This document shows, in pieces, positions 31,050-38,980 of a DNA stretch of 41,141 nucleotides (positions within the stretch are counted from its first letter, which is position 1; each line of letters opens with the position of its first letter). The stretch is from positions 1-41,141 of the forward strand of contig NZ_PQHW01000061.1 of NCBI RefSeq assembly GCF_003385215.1. The letters run 5' to 3'. A program made the translations under genes and the position numbers. The DNA comes from Amycolatopsis thermalba. GTDB lineage: Bacteria; Actinomycetota; Actinomycetes; Mycobacteriales; Pseudonocardiaceae. The notes beneath the pieces were generated by a model. That model had not been told where the DNA came from and did no database searches. It saw nothing but the letters and a program-made list of their open reading frames with translations.

Positions 31050-31516
31050 CCTTCTCCACTGCCGACCTGGTCGACGAGCACGGCGACGAGCTCCGGGTGT
31101 GCGACACGCAGTTCCGCCAGTTCGGCGGGCGGCGGGTGTTCTCCGGGCGGGTCCGGACCGTGTCGTGCCACCAGGACAACGGCCTGGTCAAGCAGCTGCT
31201 CGCCACGCCGGGCGAGGACGCGGTGCTGGTGGTCGACGGCCGCGGTTCGCTGCACACCGCGCTGACCGGTGATCTGATCGCGGGGTCGGCGGTGGAGAAC
31301 GGCTGGGCCGGGCTGGTGATCAACGGAGCGGTGCGGGACAGCGCGGTGCTGGCCGGGCTGCCGATCGGGATCAAGGCGCTGGGGACGAACCCGCGCAAGA
31401 GCAGCAAGGCGGGCCACGGCGCGGTGGACGTCCCGGTCGGCTTCGGCGGGGTGACGTTCCACCCGGGAGACCTGCTGTACTCCGATGATGACGGCATCGT
31501 CCTGCTGACGAGCTAG
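31046..31516 (+). CDS. rraA: RraA-family protein (ribonuclease E inhibitor / HMG aldolase-like)
   Basis: This 156-residue protein aligns end to end with E. coli RraA: '[20 protein letters not shown]', '[16 protein letters not shown]', '[10 protein letters not shown]' and '[20 protein letters not shown]', then '[20 protein letters not shown]'. RraA of gammaproteobacteria inhibits RNase E. Relatives with the R-D pair of 'GAVRD', present here, are divalent-metal 4-hydroxy-4-methyl-2-oxoglutarate/oxaloacetate aldolases of aromatic catabolism. Either role is possible. GAAAGG lies 8 nt before the GTG. It is coupled to an ArsR regulator, so it is probably inducible, which fits an enzyme better than a global RNase inhibitor. 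Confidence 0.88.
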   Translation: MTFSTADLVDEHGDELRVCDTQFRQFGGRRVFSGRVRTVSCHQDNGLVKQLLATPGEDAVLVVDGRGSLHTALTGDLIAGSAVENGWAGLVINGAVRDSAVLAGLPIGIKALGTNPRKSSKAGHGAVDVPVGFGGVTFHPGDLLYSDDDGIVLLTS

Positions 31517-31584
31517 CCGCGGCCCGCGGGCGGGTGGGCTGCGAAGCGGATGACCGCAGCGCGGACCGACCGCGACGCGGCGCC

Positions 31585-32030
31585 CCGCGAAGCGGGGGTT
31601 GGCCGCGCAGCGGCAACCCGCGAAGCGGCGGTTGGCCGCCCAGCAGCAAACCGCGAAGCGGCGGTTGGCCGCCCAGCAGCAAACCGCGAAGCGGCGGTTG
31701 GCCGCCCAGCAGCAAACCGCGAAGCGGCGGTTGGCCGCCCAGCAGCAAACCGCGAAGCGGCGGTTGGCCGCCCAGCGGCAACCCGCGAAGCGGCGGTTGG
31801 CCGCCCAGCGGCAACCCGCGAAGCGGCGGTTGGCCGCCCAGCAGCAAACCGCGAAGCGGCGGTTGGCCGCCCAGCGGCAACCCGCGAAGCGGCGGTTGGC
31901 CGCCCAGCGGCAACCCGCGAAGCGGCGGTTGGCCGCCCAGCGGCAACCCGCGAAGCGGCGGTTGGCCGCCCAGCGGCAACCCGCGAAGCGGCGGTTGGCC
32001 GCCCAGCGGCAACCCGCGAAGCGGGCGAAC
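31585..32030. repeat. 33-bp tandem repeat array, about 13.5 copies
   Basis: The phrase CCGCGAAGCGG recurs at exact 33-bp steps from 31585 to 32014 (14 occurrences), separated by GGTTGGCCGCCCAGC and a short variable part. Two unit types alternate irregularly: CAGCAGCAAACCG and CAGCGGCAACCCG. They differ at two linked positions. Each unit can form two overlapping hairpins: CCGC-gaa-GCGG and GGCGG-ttgg-CCGCC. Because 33 is a multiple of three, several frames stay open and make 11-residue repeats, which I regard as spurious. It fills the space between convergent rraA and the CoxM-like gene. Confidence 0.95.
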
Positions 32031-32084
32031 CGCCACCGGGCGGCCCGCCCCCGGGGCGGGCCGGCAGCACCGGCCCGCCCGGGC

Positions 32085-32897
32085 TCAGCGTCCCGCGGCG
32101 ACCAGCGCCCGCTCGGTCAGCACGCGCGCCAGGTGCTGCCGGTACTCGGCCGTCGCGTGGGGCTCGTCGGCTGGGGAGGTGCCCTCCGCGGCCAGCGCGG
32201 CCGCCTCGGCGGCCGACGCGCCACCCGCCAAGGCCGCCTCGGTCGCCGTGGCGCGCAACGGCGTGCCGCCCATGTTGATCAGCGACACCGCGCCCCCGGC
32301 GACCACCACCCCGACGATCGCCCAGTCGATCGAGCGCCGCGTGAACTTCTCGAACGCCCAGCCCGCGCCGTCCTGCACCGGGATCCGCACCTCGGTCAGC
32401 AGCTCCTCCGGCGCGAGCGGCGTCTCGAACGGCCCCTGGAAGAACTCGGCCGCGGGAATCCGCCGCTCACCGTCCGGGCCGCGCGCCACCAGCACCCCGC
32501 CCACGGCCAGGATCGCCGCGGGCAGGTCGGCCGCCGGGTCGGCGTGCACCAGCGAACCGCCGATCGTGCCGCGGTGGCGGACCTGCTGGTCCCCCACCTC
32601 GCCCGCGCCGTGCGCGAGCAGCGGCGCGTGCTCGGCCAGCACCGGGTCGTGGTGCAGGTCGTGGTAGCGCGTCATGGCCCCGACCGCGATCTCGCCGCCC
32701 TCGGCGCGCACGTACCGCAGCTCGTCCAGCGGGCCGATGTCGATGACGACCTCCGGCGCGGCGAAGCGCAGTTTCATCAGCGGCAGCAGGGACTGCCCGC
32801 CGGCCAGCAGCTTGGCGTCGTCCCCGTGCTCGGCGACCGCGGCCAGCGCATCGTCCACAGAGGACACCCGCCGGTAGGTGAACTGCACCGGGATCAC
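32085..32897 (-). CDS. FAD-binding subunit of a CoxM-type molybdenum hydroxylase
   Basis: This 270-residue medium subunit of the xanthine oxidase/CO dehydrogenase family has FAD motifs 'AKLLAGGQSLLPLMKLR' at about 28-44 and 'VRHRGTIGGSLVHADPAADL' at about 107-126. 'FTRRSIDWAIVGV' follows later. It passes electrons from the 2Fe-2S subunit to its acceptor. The GTG start overlaps the TGA of the iron-sulfur subunit (GTGA), with AGGAGGT 6 nt upstream, so expression is tightly coupled. It is last in the three-gene unit L-S-M; the standard cox order is M-S-L. Confidence 0.92.
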   Translation of the reverse strand: MIPVQFTYRRVSSVDDALAAVAEHGDDAKLLAGGQSLLPLMKLRFAAPEVVIDIGPLDELRYVRAEGGEIAVGAMTRYHDLHHDPVLAEHAPLLAHGAGEVGDQQVRHRGTIGGSLVHADPAADLPAAILAVGGVLVARGPDGERRIPAAEFFQGPFETPLAPEELLTEVRIPVQDGAGWAFEKFTRRSIDWAIVGVVVAGGAVSLINMGGTPLRATATEAALAGGASAAEAAALAAEGTSPADEPHATAEYRQHLARVLTERALVAAGR

Positions 32898-33364
32898 CGC
32901 TGGACCTCCTGCCCGGACGCGTTCATCACGGCGTTGACGATGTTGTGGTAACCCGTGCAGCGGCACAGGTTCCCCTCCAGGCCCTCGCGCACCTCCTGGC
33001 GCGTGGGCTTCGGGTTGTGCTCCAGCAGCGACACCGACGCCATGATCATCCCCGGGGTGCAGAACCCGCACTGCAGGCCGTGCTCCTCGCGGAACGCGCG
33101 CTGCACCGGGTGCAGGTCGCCGCCCTCGCCGCCCAGACCCTCCAGCGTGGTGACCGAGTGCCCGTCGGCCTGCGCGGCCAGCACCGTGCACGACTTCACG
33201 GACTCGCCGTCGAGCAGGACCGTGCAGGCGCCGCAGGACGTGGTGTCGCACCCGATGTTCGTCGCCGTCAGCCCGGCCTGCTCCCGCACGAAGTGGACCA
33301 GCAGGGTGCGGTCCTCGACCTCCTCGGAGACCGTCGTGCCGTTGATCTCGATCGAGACCTTCAC
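32894..33364 (-). CDS. 2Fe-2S subunit of a CoxS-type molybdenum hydroxylase
   Basis: This 156-residue small subunit binds two [2Fe-2S] clusters. The plant-type ferredoxin cysteines are C39, C44, C47 and C59 ('IGCDTTSCGACTVLLDG' then 'SC'). The helical-domain cysteines are C99, C102, C134 and C136 ('QCGFCTPGM' and 'NLCRCTGYHNIV'). All eight are present. The GTG start lies one base after the large-subunit stop, with GGAAGG upstream. It relays electrons from the Mo site in the CoxL-like protein to FAD in the CoxM-like protein. Confidence 0.95.
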   Translation of the reverse strand: MKVSIEINGTTVSEEVEDRTLLVHFVREQAGLTATNIGCDTTSCGACTVLLDGESVKSCTVLAAQADGHSVTTLEGLGGEGGDLHPVQRAFREEHGLQCGFCTPGMIMASVSLLEHNPKPTRQEVREGLEGNLCRCTGYHNIVNAVMNASGQEVQR

Positions 33365-33365
33365 T

Positions 33366-35606
33366 TCAGTTCGCCTTCCTCGCGTCGGTGAGAGCCTGCC
33401 AGACCCGCAGCGGGGTGGTGGGCATGTCGAGATGACGCACGCCCAGGTGGGACAGCGCGTCGACGACCGCGTTGTGCACCGCGGGCGTCGCGCCGATCGT
33501 CGCCGCCTCGCCGATTCCCTTGACCCCCAGCAGGTTCCGCGTCGTCGGGGTCTCGGAGTCGACCAGCTCGAAGTCGGGCAGCTCGGTCGCGGTGATGAAC
33601 GAGTAGTCGGCCAGGGTGGCGGTGGTCGGGTTGCCGTCGGCGTCGTAGTTCATGACCTCCAGCAGCGCCTGCGCGGCGCCCTGGCCGAGCCCGCCGTGCC
33701 GCTGGCCCTGGAAGGCGAGCGGGTTGACGATCGGGCCGGCGTCGTCGCACGCGATGATCCGCCTCAGCTCGACCTTCCCGGTGAGGGTGTCCACCTCGAC
33801 GACCGCGAGGTGCGCGCCGAACGGGAACGTCGGCTGGCCGTCGCCGAACCACACGTCGGCGGTCAGGTCGGCCTGCTCGGCGACCTGCGCCCAGGTGACC
33901 GAACCGCTCGCGGGCGCGCCGCGCACCTGGAAGGCGCCGTCGGCGAGTTCGATGTCGTCGGGGCTGGCCTCCAGCCGGTCGGCGGCGAGCGCGCGGGCCT
34001 GCTCGATGACCTGGTCGGCGGCCTGACGCAGCGCGGAACCGCCCAGCTGCAGCGATCGCGACCCGAAGGTGCCGATCGCCCTGGGCACCTCGTCGGTGTC
34101 GCCGTGCCGGATGCTGATCTTCTCGATCGGCACGCCGAGCTGGTCGGACAGCAGCATCGCCAGCGTGGTGTCCAGGCCCTGGCCGTGCGGGGAGGCGCCG
34201 GTCCACGCGGTGACCGTGCCGTCCGGGTTGATGTGCACCTTGCCCGCCTCGCCGGCCCGGTCGTTGCCGGTCACCTCGACGTAGGCGGACAGGCCGAGGC
34301 CGAGCACCACCGGGTCGCCGGCCTCGCGGCGGCGGGCCTGCTCGGCGCGCAGCTGCTCGTACCCGCCGGCCTCCAGCACCTGGTCCAGGACCTTCGCGTA
34401 CTCGCCGGTGTCGTAGTTCGCGCCGGTCGGCGACTGGTACGGGAACTCGTCCGGGCGGATGAAGTTCACCCGGCGCACCTGCGCCGGGTCCATGCCGATC
34501 TCCGCGGCGAACAGGTCCATCGCGCGCTCGATGGCGGCCGCCGCCTCGGGCCGCCCGGCGCCCCGGTACGCGGCGATCGGCGTGGTGTTGGTGACGACGG
34601 CTTTGCTGCTCGTCTCCACCTTCGGGAAGTGGTAGACGCCGGTGGCCATCAGCTCGGTCAGCGTCGGCAGGAACATCGTGCGCGGGTAGGCGCCGGCGTC
34701 CTGCACCACCTCCAGCCGGAACGCGAGCACGGTGCCATCGCGGCGGCCGCCGATGGTCACGGTGTTCTGCTGCGCGCGGCCGTGCGTCATCGCGACCAGG
34801 TTCTCGCTGCGGGTCTCCACCCAGCGGATCGGCCTGCCGGACCGCTTGGACGCCCAGCCCAGCACCACCGACTCCGGATCGGTGCCGATCTTCGCGCCGA
34901 AGCCGCCGCCGACGTCCGGGGTGATGACGCGGACGTCGGCGGACTCGACCCCGAGCCCCTTCGCCACCACGGACCGGGAGATCTGCGCGTTCTGCGTGGA
35001 CAGCCACAGCGTCAGCCGGCCGTCCTCGCCCCACGCGCAGGCCGCGCCGCGCACCTCCAGCGGCGCCGGGGCGACGCGCTGGTTGAGGATCGTCTGCGTG
35101 ACGACGACCTCGCAGTCGTCGAACGCCTTGTCGTCGAACTCGCCGCCGGTGGTCTGCAGCAGGTTCGTGCCCTGGTCCGGAAACAGCACGGTCTCGTCGC
35201 TCAGCGCGCTGTCGATGCTCGCCACCACGTCGAGCGGGTCGTAGTCGACGTCCACCAGTTCGGCGGCGTCGGCGAGCTGGTAGCGCTCCTCGGTCAGCAC
35301 GAGCGCGACGGGCTCCCCGACGTAGCGGACCACGCCGTCGGCGAGCCACGGTTCCACGACCGGCCCGGCCTTGTGCGGGGCGAGATCGAGGTCCGCGGCC
35401 GTGTAGACCGCGACGACCCCGGGCGCCTCCAGCGCGGCCGAGGTGTCGATCGAGGTGATGCGCGCGTGCGCGATCGGGCTGCGCACGAACACCGCGTGCA
35501 CCGCGCCCGTCAGCGCCTCCACCCGCAGATCCTCGACGTAGGTCCCGCCCTGCGTGATCAGCTGCTGGTCCTCGATCCGGACCACCCTGGTGCCGACGAT
35601 GCTCAA
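33366..35606 (-). CDS. molybdopterin large subunit, CoxL-like form II (AYRGAGR)
   Basis: This 746-residue aldehyde oxidase/xanthine dehydrogenase-type catalytic subunit binds molybdopterin cytosine dinucleotide. 'GGGFGAKIG' is at about 233-241. The active-site loop AYRGAGR is at 346-352. The catalytic Glu is Glu700 in 'GVKGIGEAA'. Form I CO dehydrogenases have AYxCSFR with a Cys binding copper. AYRGAGR marks the so-called form II proteins, which are generally not CO oxidisers. The true substrate is probably an aldehyde, purine or N-heterocycle. The start is a TTG with GGAGG 7 nt upstream. The MoxR-VWA pair at 20786-23046 may help mature it. Confidence 0.94.
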   Translation of the reverse strand: MSIVGTRVVRIEDQQLITQGGTYVEDLRVEALTGAVHAVFVRSPIAHARITSIDTSAALEAPGVVAVYTAADLDLAPHKAGPVVEPWLADGVVRYVGEPVALVLTEERYQLADAAELVDVDYDPLDVVASIDSALSDETVLFPDQGTNLLQTTGGEFDDKAFDDCEVVVTQTILNQRVAPAPLEVRGAACAWGEDGRLTLWLSTQNAQISRSVVAKGLGVESADVRVITPDVGGGFGAKIGTDPESVVLGWASKRSGRPIRWVETRSENLVAMTHGRAQQNTVTIGGRRDGTVLAFRLEVVQDAGAYPRTMFLPTLTELMATGVYHFPKVETSSKAVVTNTTPIAAYRGAGRPEAAAAIERAMDLFAAEIGMDPAQVRRVNFIRPDEFPYQSPTGANYDTGEYAKVLDQVLEAGGYEQLRAEQARRREAGDPVVLGLGLSAYVEVTGNDRAGEAGKVHINPDGTVTAWTGASPHGQGLDTTLAMLLSDQLGVPIEKISIRHGDTDEVPRAIGTFGSRSLQLGGSALRQAADQVIEQARALAADRLEASPDDIELADGAFQVRGAPASGSVTWAQVAEQADLTADVWFGDGQPTFPFGAHLAVVEVDTLTGKVELRRIIACDDAGPIVNPLAFQGQRHGGLGQGAAQALLEVMNYDADGNPTTATLADYSFITATELPDFELVDSETPTTRNLLGVKGIGEAATIGATPAVHNAVVDALSHLGVRHLDMPTTPLRVWQALTDARKAN

Positions 35607-35764
35607 AACTGGCCTCCCACTACGGATACGTCGCGATCATGCCCGCTGGCGCGGCGGAAGTCACCCTCGGGTTCGCCCGGCGGAAGAAGTCGCTGGCAGG
35701 ATCTTGGCGAACCTCTGCGGTTCTGCCACTCGTGCCGGCGGGCCTACCGGAGCACGCTCCAGGC

Positions 35765-36037
35765 ATGCGGATGCTGAGCCGAATCCTCACCGGGCTCCGT
35801 GAGTTCGCCGCCACGCAGGCCGAGCTCGCCGAGCGCCGCAACCTGCTCGACCGGCCGTGGGAAGAGGAGTTCCTGCACTGGACCGCCGGCGGCGAGCTGC
35901 ACGGAAAAGTCGTGCCACCGCGCGGACGCCACAGCACGACGCGGTCCGGCTGGTGCCCCGGGCACCAGCGCGCTAACGCAGATCCGCCAGGGATTCCGCG
36001 CGGAACTCCGCGGGGGTGCGGCCCGTCGCGCGCTTGA
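35765..36037 (+). CDS. small conserved-type protein, reading frame end doubtful
   Basis: A frame begins 'MRMLSRILTGLREFAATQAE', continues 'LAERRNLLDRPWEEEFLHWT' and 'GGELHGKVVPP', then 'TTRSGWCPGHQR'. The 'NRPWEEEFLHW...LHG...PP...GWCP' pattern resembles short actinobacterial hypothetical proteins. Codon bias is strong up to about 35970 and then collapses (GCT, GCA, GAT, ATT). A TAA lies in another frame at 35974. The natural protein therefore probably ended near 35970, and the frame now runs 65 nt into the convergent AraC gene. A small indel or sequence error is possible. The function is unknown. Confidence 0.45.
   Translation: MRMLSRILTGLREFAATQAELAERRNLLDRPWEEEFLHWTAGGELHGKVVPPRGRHSTTRSGWCPGHQRANADPPGIPRGTPRGCGPSRA
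35949..35969. terminator. hairpin after the araC-type gene
   Basis: GCTGGTGCC (35949-35957) and GGCACCAGC (35961-35969) are perfect reverse complements with only CCG between, so in RNA the inner pairs open to form the loop. It lies 3 nt past the AraC-type stop on the minus strand and where the convergent small gene should end, so it suits a bidirectional terminator. Confidence 0.6.
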
Positions 36038-36923
36038 AGACCTGGCCGAAGTGGGACGCGCCGCGGAACCCCCAGCGCGCGGCGATCGCGGCGACCGGCA
36101 CCGTGGCCAGCCGCGGGTCGGCCAGGTCGCGCCGGCAGCCCTCGACGCGCCGGGCGCGGATCCACGACGAGACCGTGGAACCGGTTCCCGCGAACAGGTT
36201 GTGCAGGTGCCGGGGCGAGATGTAGTGCGCGGCGGCGACCGCGGCCGGGCCCAGGTCCGGATCCCCCAGGTGCTCCTCGATCCACTCGCGCACGTGCGCC
36301 AGCAACACTTCGCGACGGCCGGGCAGCGTGCGCGTGCCGTGCAGCATCACCGTCACCAGGTCCATCACCGTGCGCACCGCGCGGGGGCCGTGCGGGCCCA
36401 GTGATGCCACGTTCCGGTTGAGGCTGAGCAGCATGCCCCACACGGTGGACGGCAGCCCGGGTTCACACTCGAAGGCGGTCGCGGTGATCCCGGGCGGCGG
36501 CGCGGGCAGGTACCGCTTGGGGAACCGGACGCACGTGGAGCGGTAGTCGTCGCTGGAGACGATCGTCGCCGGTCGCGCCGAGTCGTAGAGGGCGAAGTGG
36601 CCCGGTTCGAGGACCGCGACGCGCCCGTCCTGCGCCAGCCACAGCTTTCCGGACAGCTGCAGGGTCATCACGTAGAAGTCCGGCTCGTCCGGGGAGATCG
36701 TGGCCGCGTCGCGGTACGCGGCGTGCCGTCCGCTCTCCATGTCGACGAAGTTGACGTCGGCGAGCGGGCGGTTGCTGACGATCCCGGCGAACGCGCGCGG
36801 CCGCTCGCAGTCGAAGCGGAACCGCAGCACGCTGCGCTGCACGGCGTGCGTCCACGAGCCGAACTCGACCTTCGGCCCGGAGGCCGCGGGCGCCACGGCC
36901 ACCACGTCCGCGAGTGACGTCAT
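35973..36923 (-). CDS. AraC/XylS-family transcriptional regulator
   Basis: This 316-residue regulator has an N-terminal AraC-binding-like (PF14525) domain ('PDEPDFYVMTLQLSGKLWLA', 'VLEPGHFALYDSARP'). A C-terminal double helix-turn-helix at about 210-315 contains 'HYISPRHLHNLFAGTGSTVS', 'VAAIAARWGFRGASHFGQVF' and 'RATGRTPAEFR'. The ATG at 36923 has GGTGGGG 6 nt upstream; one at 36929 is also possible. It is divergent from the ring-cleavage operon at 37048, with two direct-repeat half-sites between. It most likely activates that operon in response to an aromatic compound. Confidence 0.9.
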   Translation of the reverse strand: MTSLADVVAVAPAASGPKVEFGSWTHAVQRSVLRFRFDCERPRAFAGIVSNRPLADVNFVDMESGRHAAYRDAATISPDEPDFYVMTLQLSGKLWLAQDGRVAVLEPGHFALYDSARPATIVSSDDYRSTCVRFPKRYLPAPPPGITATAFECEPGLPSTVWGMLLSLNRNVASLGPHGPRAVRTVMDLVTVMLHGTRTLPGRREVLLAHVREWIEEHLGDPDLGPAAVAAAHYISPRHLHNLFAGTGSTVSSWIRARRVEGCRRDLADPRLATVPVAAIAARWGFRGASHFGQVFKRATGRTPAEFRAESLADLR

Positions 36924-36939
36924 CGTCATCCCCACCGGT

Positions 36940-36971
36940 TGTGCGCGCATTCGACAGCGGTGTGCGCTCAT
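36940..36971. promoter_or_regulatory. AraC-type direct-repeat binding sites
   Basis: TGTGCGCGCAT (36940-36950) and TGTGCGCTCAT (36961-36971) differ at one base and are 21 bp apart, two helical turns. Tandem half-sites on one DNA face are the normal target of AraC/XylS activators. They lie 77-108 bp upstream of the dioxygenase start. Confidence 0.6.
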
Positions 36972-37047
36972 CGCTCACGACGGGCGCCGTCCGCCGAATC
37001 TACCGTGCGGAGACCACCGCGGAAAACCTCAGTGTGGAGGCGTTTTC

Positions 37048-38019
37048 ATGGCGTTCGTCGAAGGTTCCCACCACGTCACGCTGTCCGTCGCGGGCGCGCA
37101 GGAGGACGTGGACTTCCACGTCAAGGTGCTGGGCATGCGCCTGATCAAGCGCACGGTCCTGTTCGACGGCTCGCTGCCGATCTACCACCTGTACTACGCC
37201 AACGCGGCCGGTGATCCCTCCAGCGTCGTCACCACGTTCCCCTGGGCGCAGGCCGGTTTCCGCGGCAAACGCGGCACGAACCAGGCGCGCGAGGTGCTGC
37301 TGTCGGTGCCGCACGACTCGCTGGACTACTGGCACCGGCGCCTGACCGAGCACGACGTCGAGGTGAGCGACGTCGAGGTGTTCGGGCAGCGGCGGCTGGC
37401 GTTCCGGCACCCGTCGGGCATCGAGTACTTCTTCGTGGGCAACACCGGCGACGACCGGGTCGGGCACGCGGGGTACGGCGTGCCGCCGGAGTGCGCGATC
37501 CACGGCATCCACGGCGTGGGCGTCCACGTCGCGACGCCGGACCGCATGGTGGAGTTCGCCCAGGAGTCGTTCTTCGCCCAGGGCCGTCTCGCCGAGGAGG
37601 GCGACCGGGCCGCGCTGCGGATCGGCGACGCCAAGCACGGCAACCACCTCGAGCTGGTCGTGAACCGCACCGACGAGCAGGGCACCTGGGGCTACGGCGC
37701 GGGCACCTACCACCACTTCGCCTGGAACGTGGGCAACCTGCGCAACCAGGACGAGGTCAAGTTCGACATCGAGGGCCGCGGCTACACCGACATCTCCGAG
37801 CTGAAGGACCGCAAGTACTTCAAGAGCGTCTACGTCCGCACCCCGGGCGGCGCGTTGTTCGAGCTGGCGGTGACGCATCCGGAAGGCGGCTGGACGTGCG
37901 ACGAGTCGCCGCGGGAACTGGGCACGCGCTTCCAGCTGCCGGAGCAGTTCGAGCACCGCCGCGAGGATCTTGGCCCGGCTCGAACCGATCGAGATCTGAC
38001 ATGGCGGCACCACACGTGA
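37048..38019 (+). CDS. ring-cleaving dioxygenase, PcpA/LinE type (hydroquinone 1,2-dioxygenase family)
   Basis: This 323-residue vicinal-oxygen-chelate protein has 'SHHVTLSVAGAQEDVDFHVK', then 'VLGMRLIKRTVLFDGSLPIY' and 'HLYYANAAGDPSSVVTTFPW'. It closely follows PcpA of Sphingobium, which opens 2,6-dichlorohydroquinone. The Fe(II) ligands correspond to PcpA His11, His227 and Glu276: His9 in 'GSHHVTL', His223 in 'GTYHHFAW' and Glu272 in 'ALFELAV'. It would cleave a para-diol aromatic next to a hydroxyl, giving an acyl/hydroxymuconic product. GGAGG lies before the ATG. It is first gene of an operon with a hydrolase and a flavin monooxygenase. The exact hydroquinone is unknown. Confidence 0.9.
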   Translation: MAFVEGSHHVTLSVAGAQEDVDFHVKVLGMRLIKRTVLFDGSLPIYHLYYANAAGDPSSVVTTFPWAQAGFRGKRGTNQAREVLLSVPHDSLDYWHRRLTEHDVEVSDVEVFGQRRLAFRHPSGIEYFFVGNTGDDRVGHAGYGVPPECAIHGIHGVGVHVATPDRMVEFAQESFFAQGRLAEEGDRAALRIGDAKHGNHLELVVNRTDEQGTWGYGAGTYHHFAWNVGNLRNQDEVKFDIEGRGYTDISELKDRKYFKSVYVRTPGGALFELAVTHPEGGWTCDESPRELGTRFQLPEQFEHRREDLGPARTDRDLTWRHHT

Positions 38020-38980
38020 CGGGTGGCCACGAGGTCACCGTGCGACGGGGGCAGTTCTGGGTTCCGGGCGAACGGGTGAACACGAGCGGCGGGACCGTGC
38101 AGCGGGCGCCGATGTTCGTGCAGTGGGAGGCGCCGCCGGAGGTGTCCCGGCCGTTCCCGCTGGTGCTGGTGCACGGCGGCGGCGGTCAGGGCACCGACTG
38201 GACCGGCACCCCGGACGGGCGGCCGGGCTGGGCGACGCGGTTCGTCGAGGCCGGGTTCGCGGTGTACGTGGTGGACCGGTGCGGGCACGGGCGTTCGCCG
38301 TACCACCCGGACGTCGTGGCGCCGATGGGCGCACGTTCCCGTACGAGGCGGCGCGGGCGTTGTTCCTGCCCGCGGACCGGCGGGACGAGCAGGTCCAGTG
38401 GACCTACGGCGAGGCGGAGGCCGACCAGCTGCTGTGCCCGATGGGCCCGCTGCCGGCGGATCTCGCGGAGTCGCAGCGGATGGACGCCGACCGGCTGGGC
38501 CGGTTGCTGGACGTCACCGGCCCCGCGGTGCTGGTGACCCACTCCGCGGGCGGCCCGGTGGGGTGGCTGGCGGCGGACGCGCGGCCGGATCTGGTGGTGG
38601 CGATCGTGGCGGTCGAACCGGCCGGGCCGGCGTTCGCCTCGATTCCCGGGATGGGGTCGCTGGACTGGGGGCTGACCGCGGCGCCGATCACCTACGCGCC
38701 GCCGGTCGCCGCGGCGGCCGAGGTGCGCGCCGGGATGCGGATCCCGGCGCTGGACGGTAAACCGGTCGTGGTCGTGACCGGCGGCGCGTCGGCGTTCGCG
38801 GATTTCGCGCCACAGGTGGTGGATTTCCTGCGCGGCGCGGGCGCCGATGCGGTGCGGCTGCACCTGCCCGACCACGGCGTCAAGGGCAACGGGCACGGGC
38901 TGATCTTCGAAGCCAACTCGGACGAGACGGTGCGGCCGGTCATCGACTGGATCCGCGGACTGGAGGGGATGGACGCATGA
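38016..38980 (+). pseudogene. alpha/beta hydrolase with a frameshift
   Basis: Translation from the GTG at 38016 (GTGA overlap with the dioxygenase stop) gives 'PFPLVLVHGGGGQGTDWTGT' and 'AVYVVDRCGHGRSPYHPDVV', then APMG. The frame is lost at 38325-38335. The +1 frame continues 'TFPYEAARALFLPADRRDE', then nucleophile region 'VLVTHSAGGPVGWLAAD' and catalytic His region 'KGNGHGLIFEANSDETV'. A single missing base near 38331 explains it. The two parts together make a normal-length esterase or ring-fission-product-type hydrolase. An ATG at 38001 is an alternative start. It ends with an ATGA overlap into the monooxygenase gene, so the operon design is intact. Mutation or sequence error. Confidence 0.85.

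Noticed and set aside
31585..32030. CRISPR array
   Set aside because: The units are contiguous tandem copies without unique spacers, and no cas gene is present in the window.
31534..32667. Several open frames coding 11-residue repeats across the 33-bp array
   Set aside because: A 33-bp period keeps many frames open automatically. The frames have no start signals and overlap the CoxM-like gene antisense.
33366..35606. True carbon-monoxide dehydrogenase (form I)
   Set aside because: The active-site loop is AYRGAGR rather than AYxCSFR, so copper-cysteine chemistry is not expected.
35690..35777. Possible zinc-finger peptide ending FCHSCRRAYRSTLQACGC
   Set aside because: The frame has no ATG, GTG or TTG start between the CoxL-like gene start and this stretch, so it is probably chance or a gene remnant.
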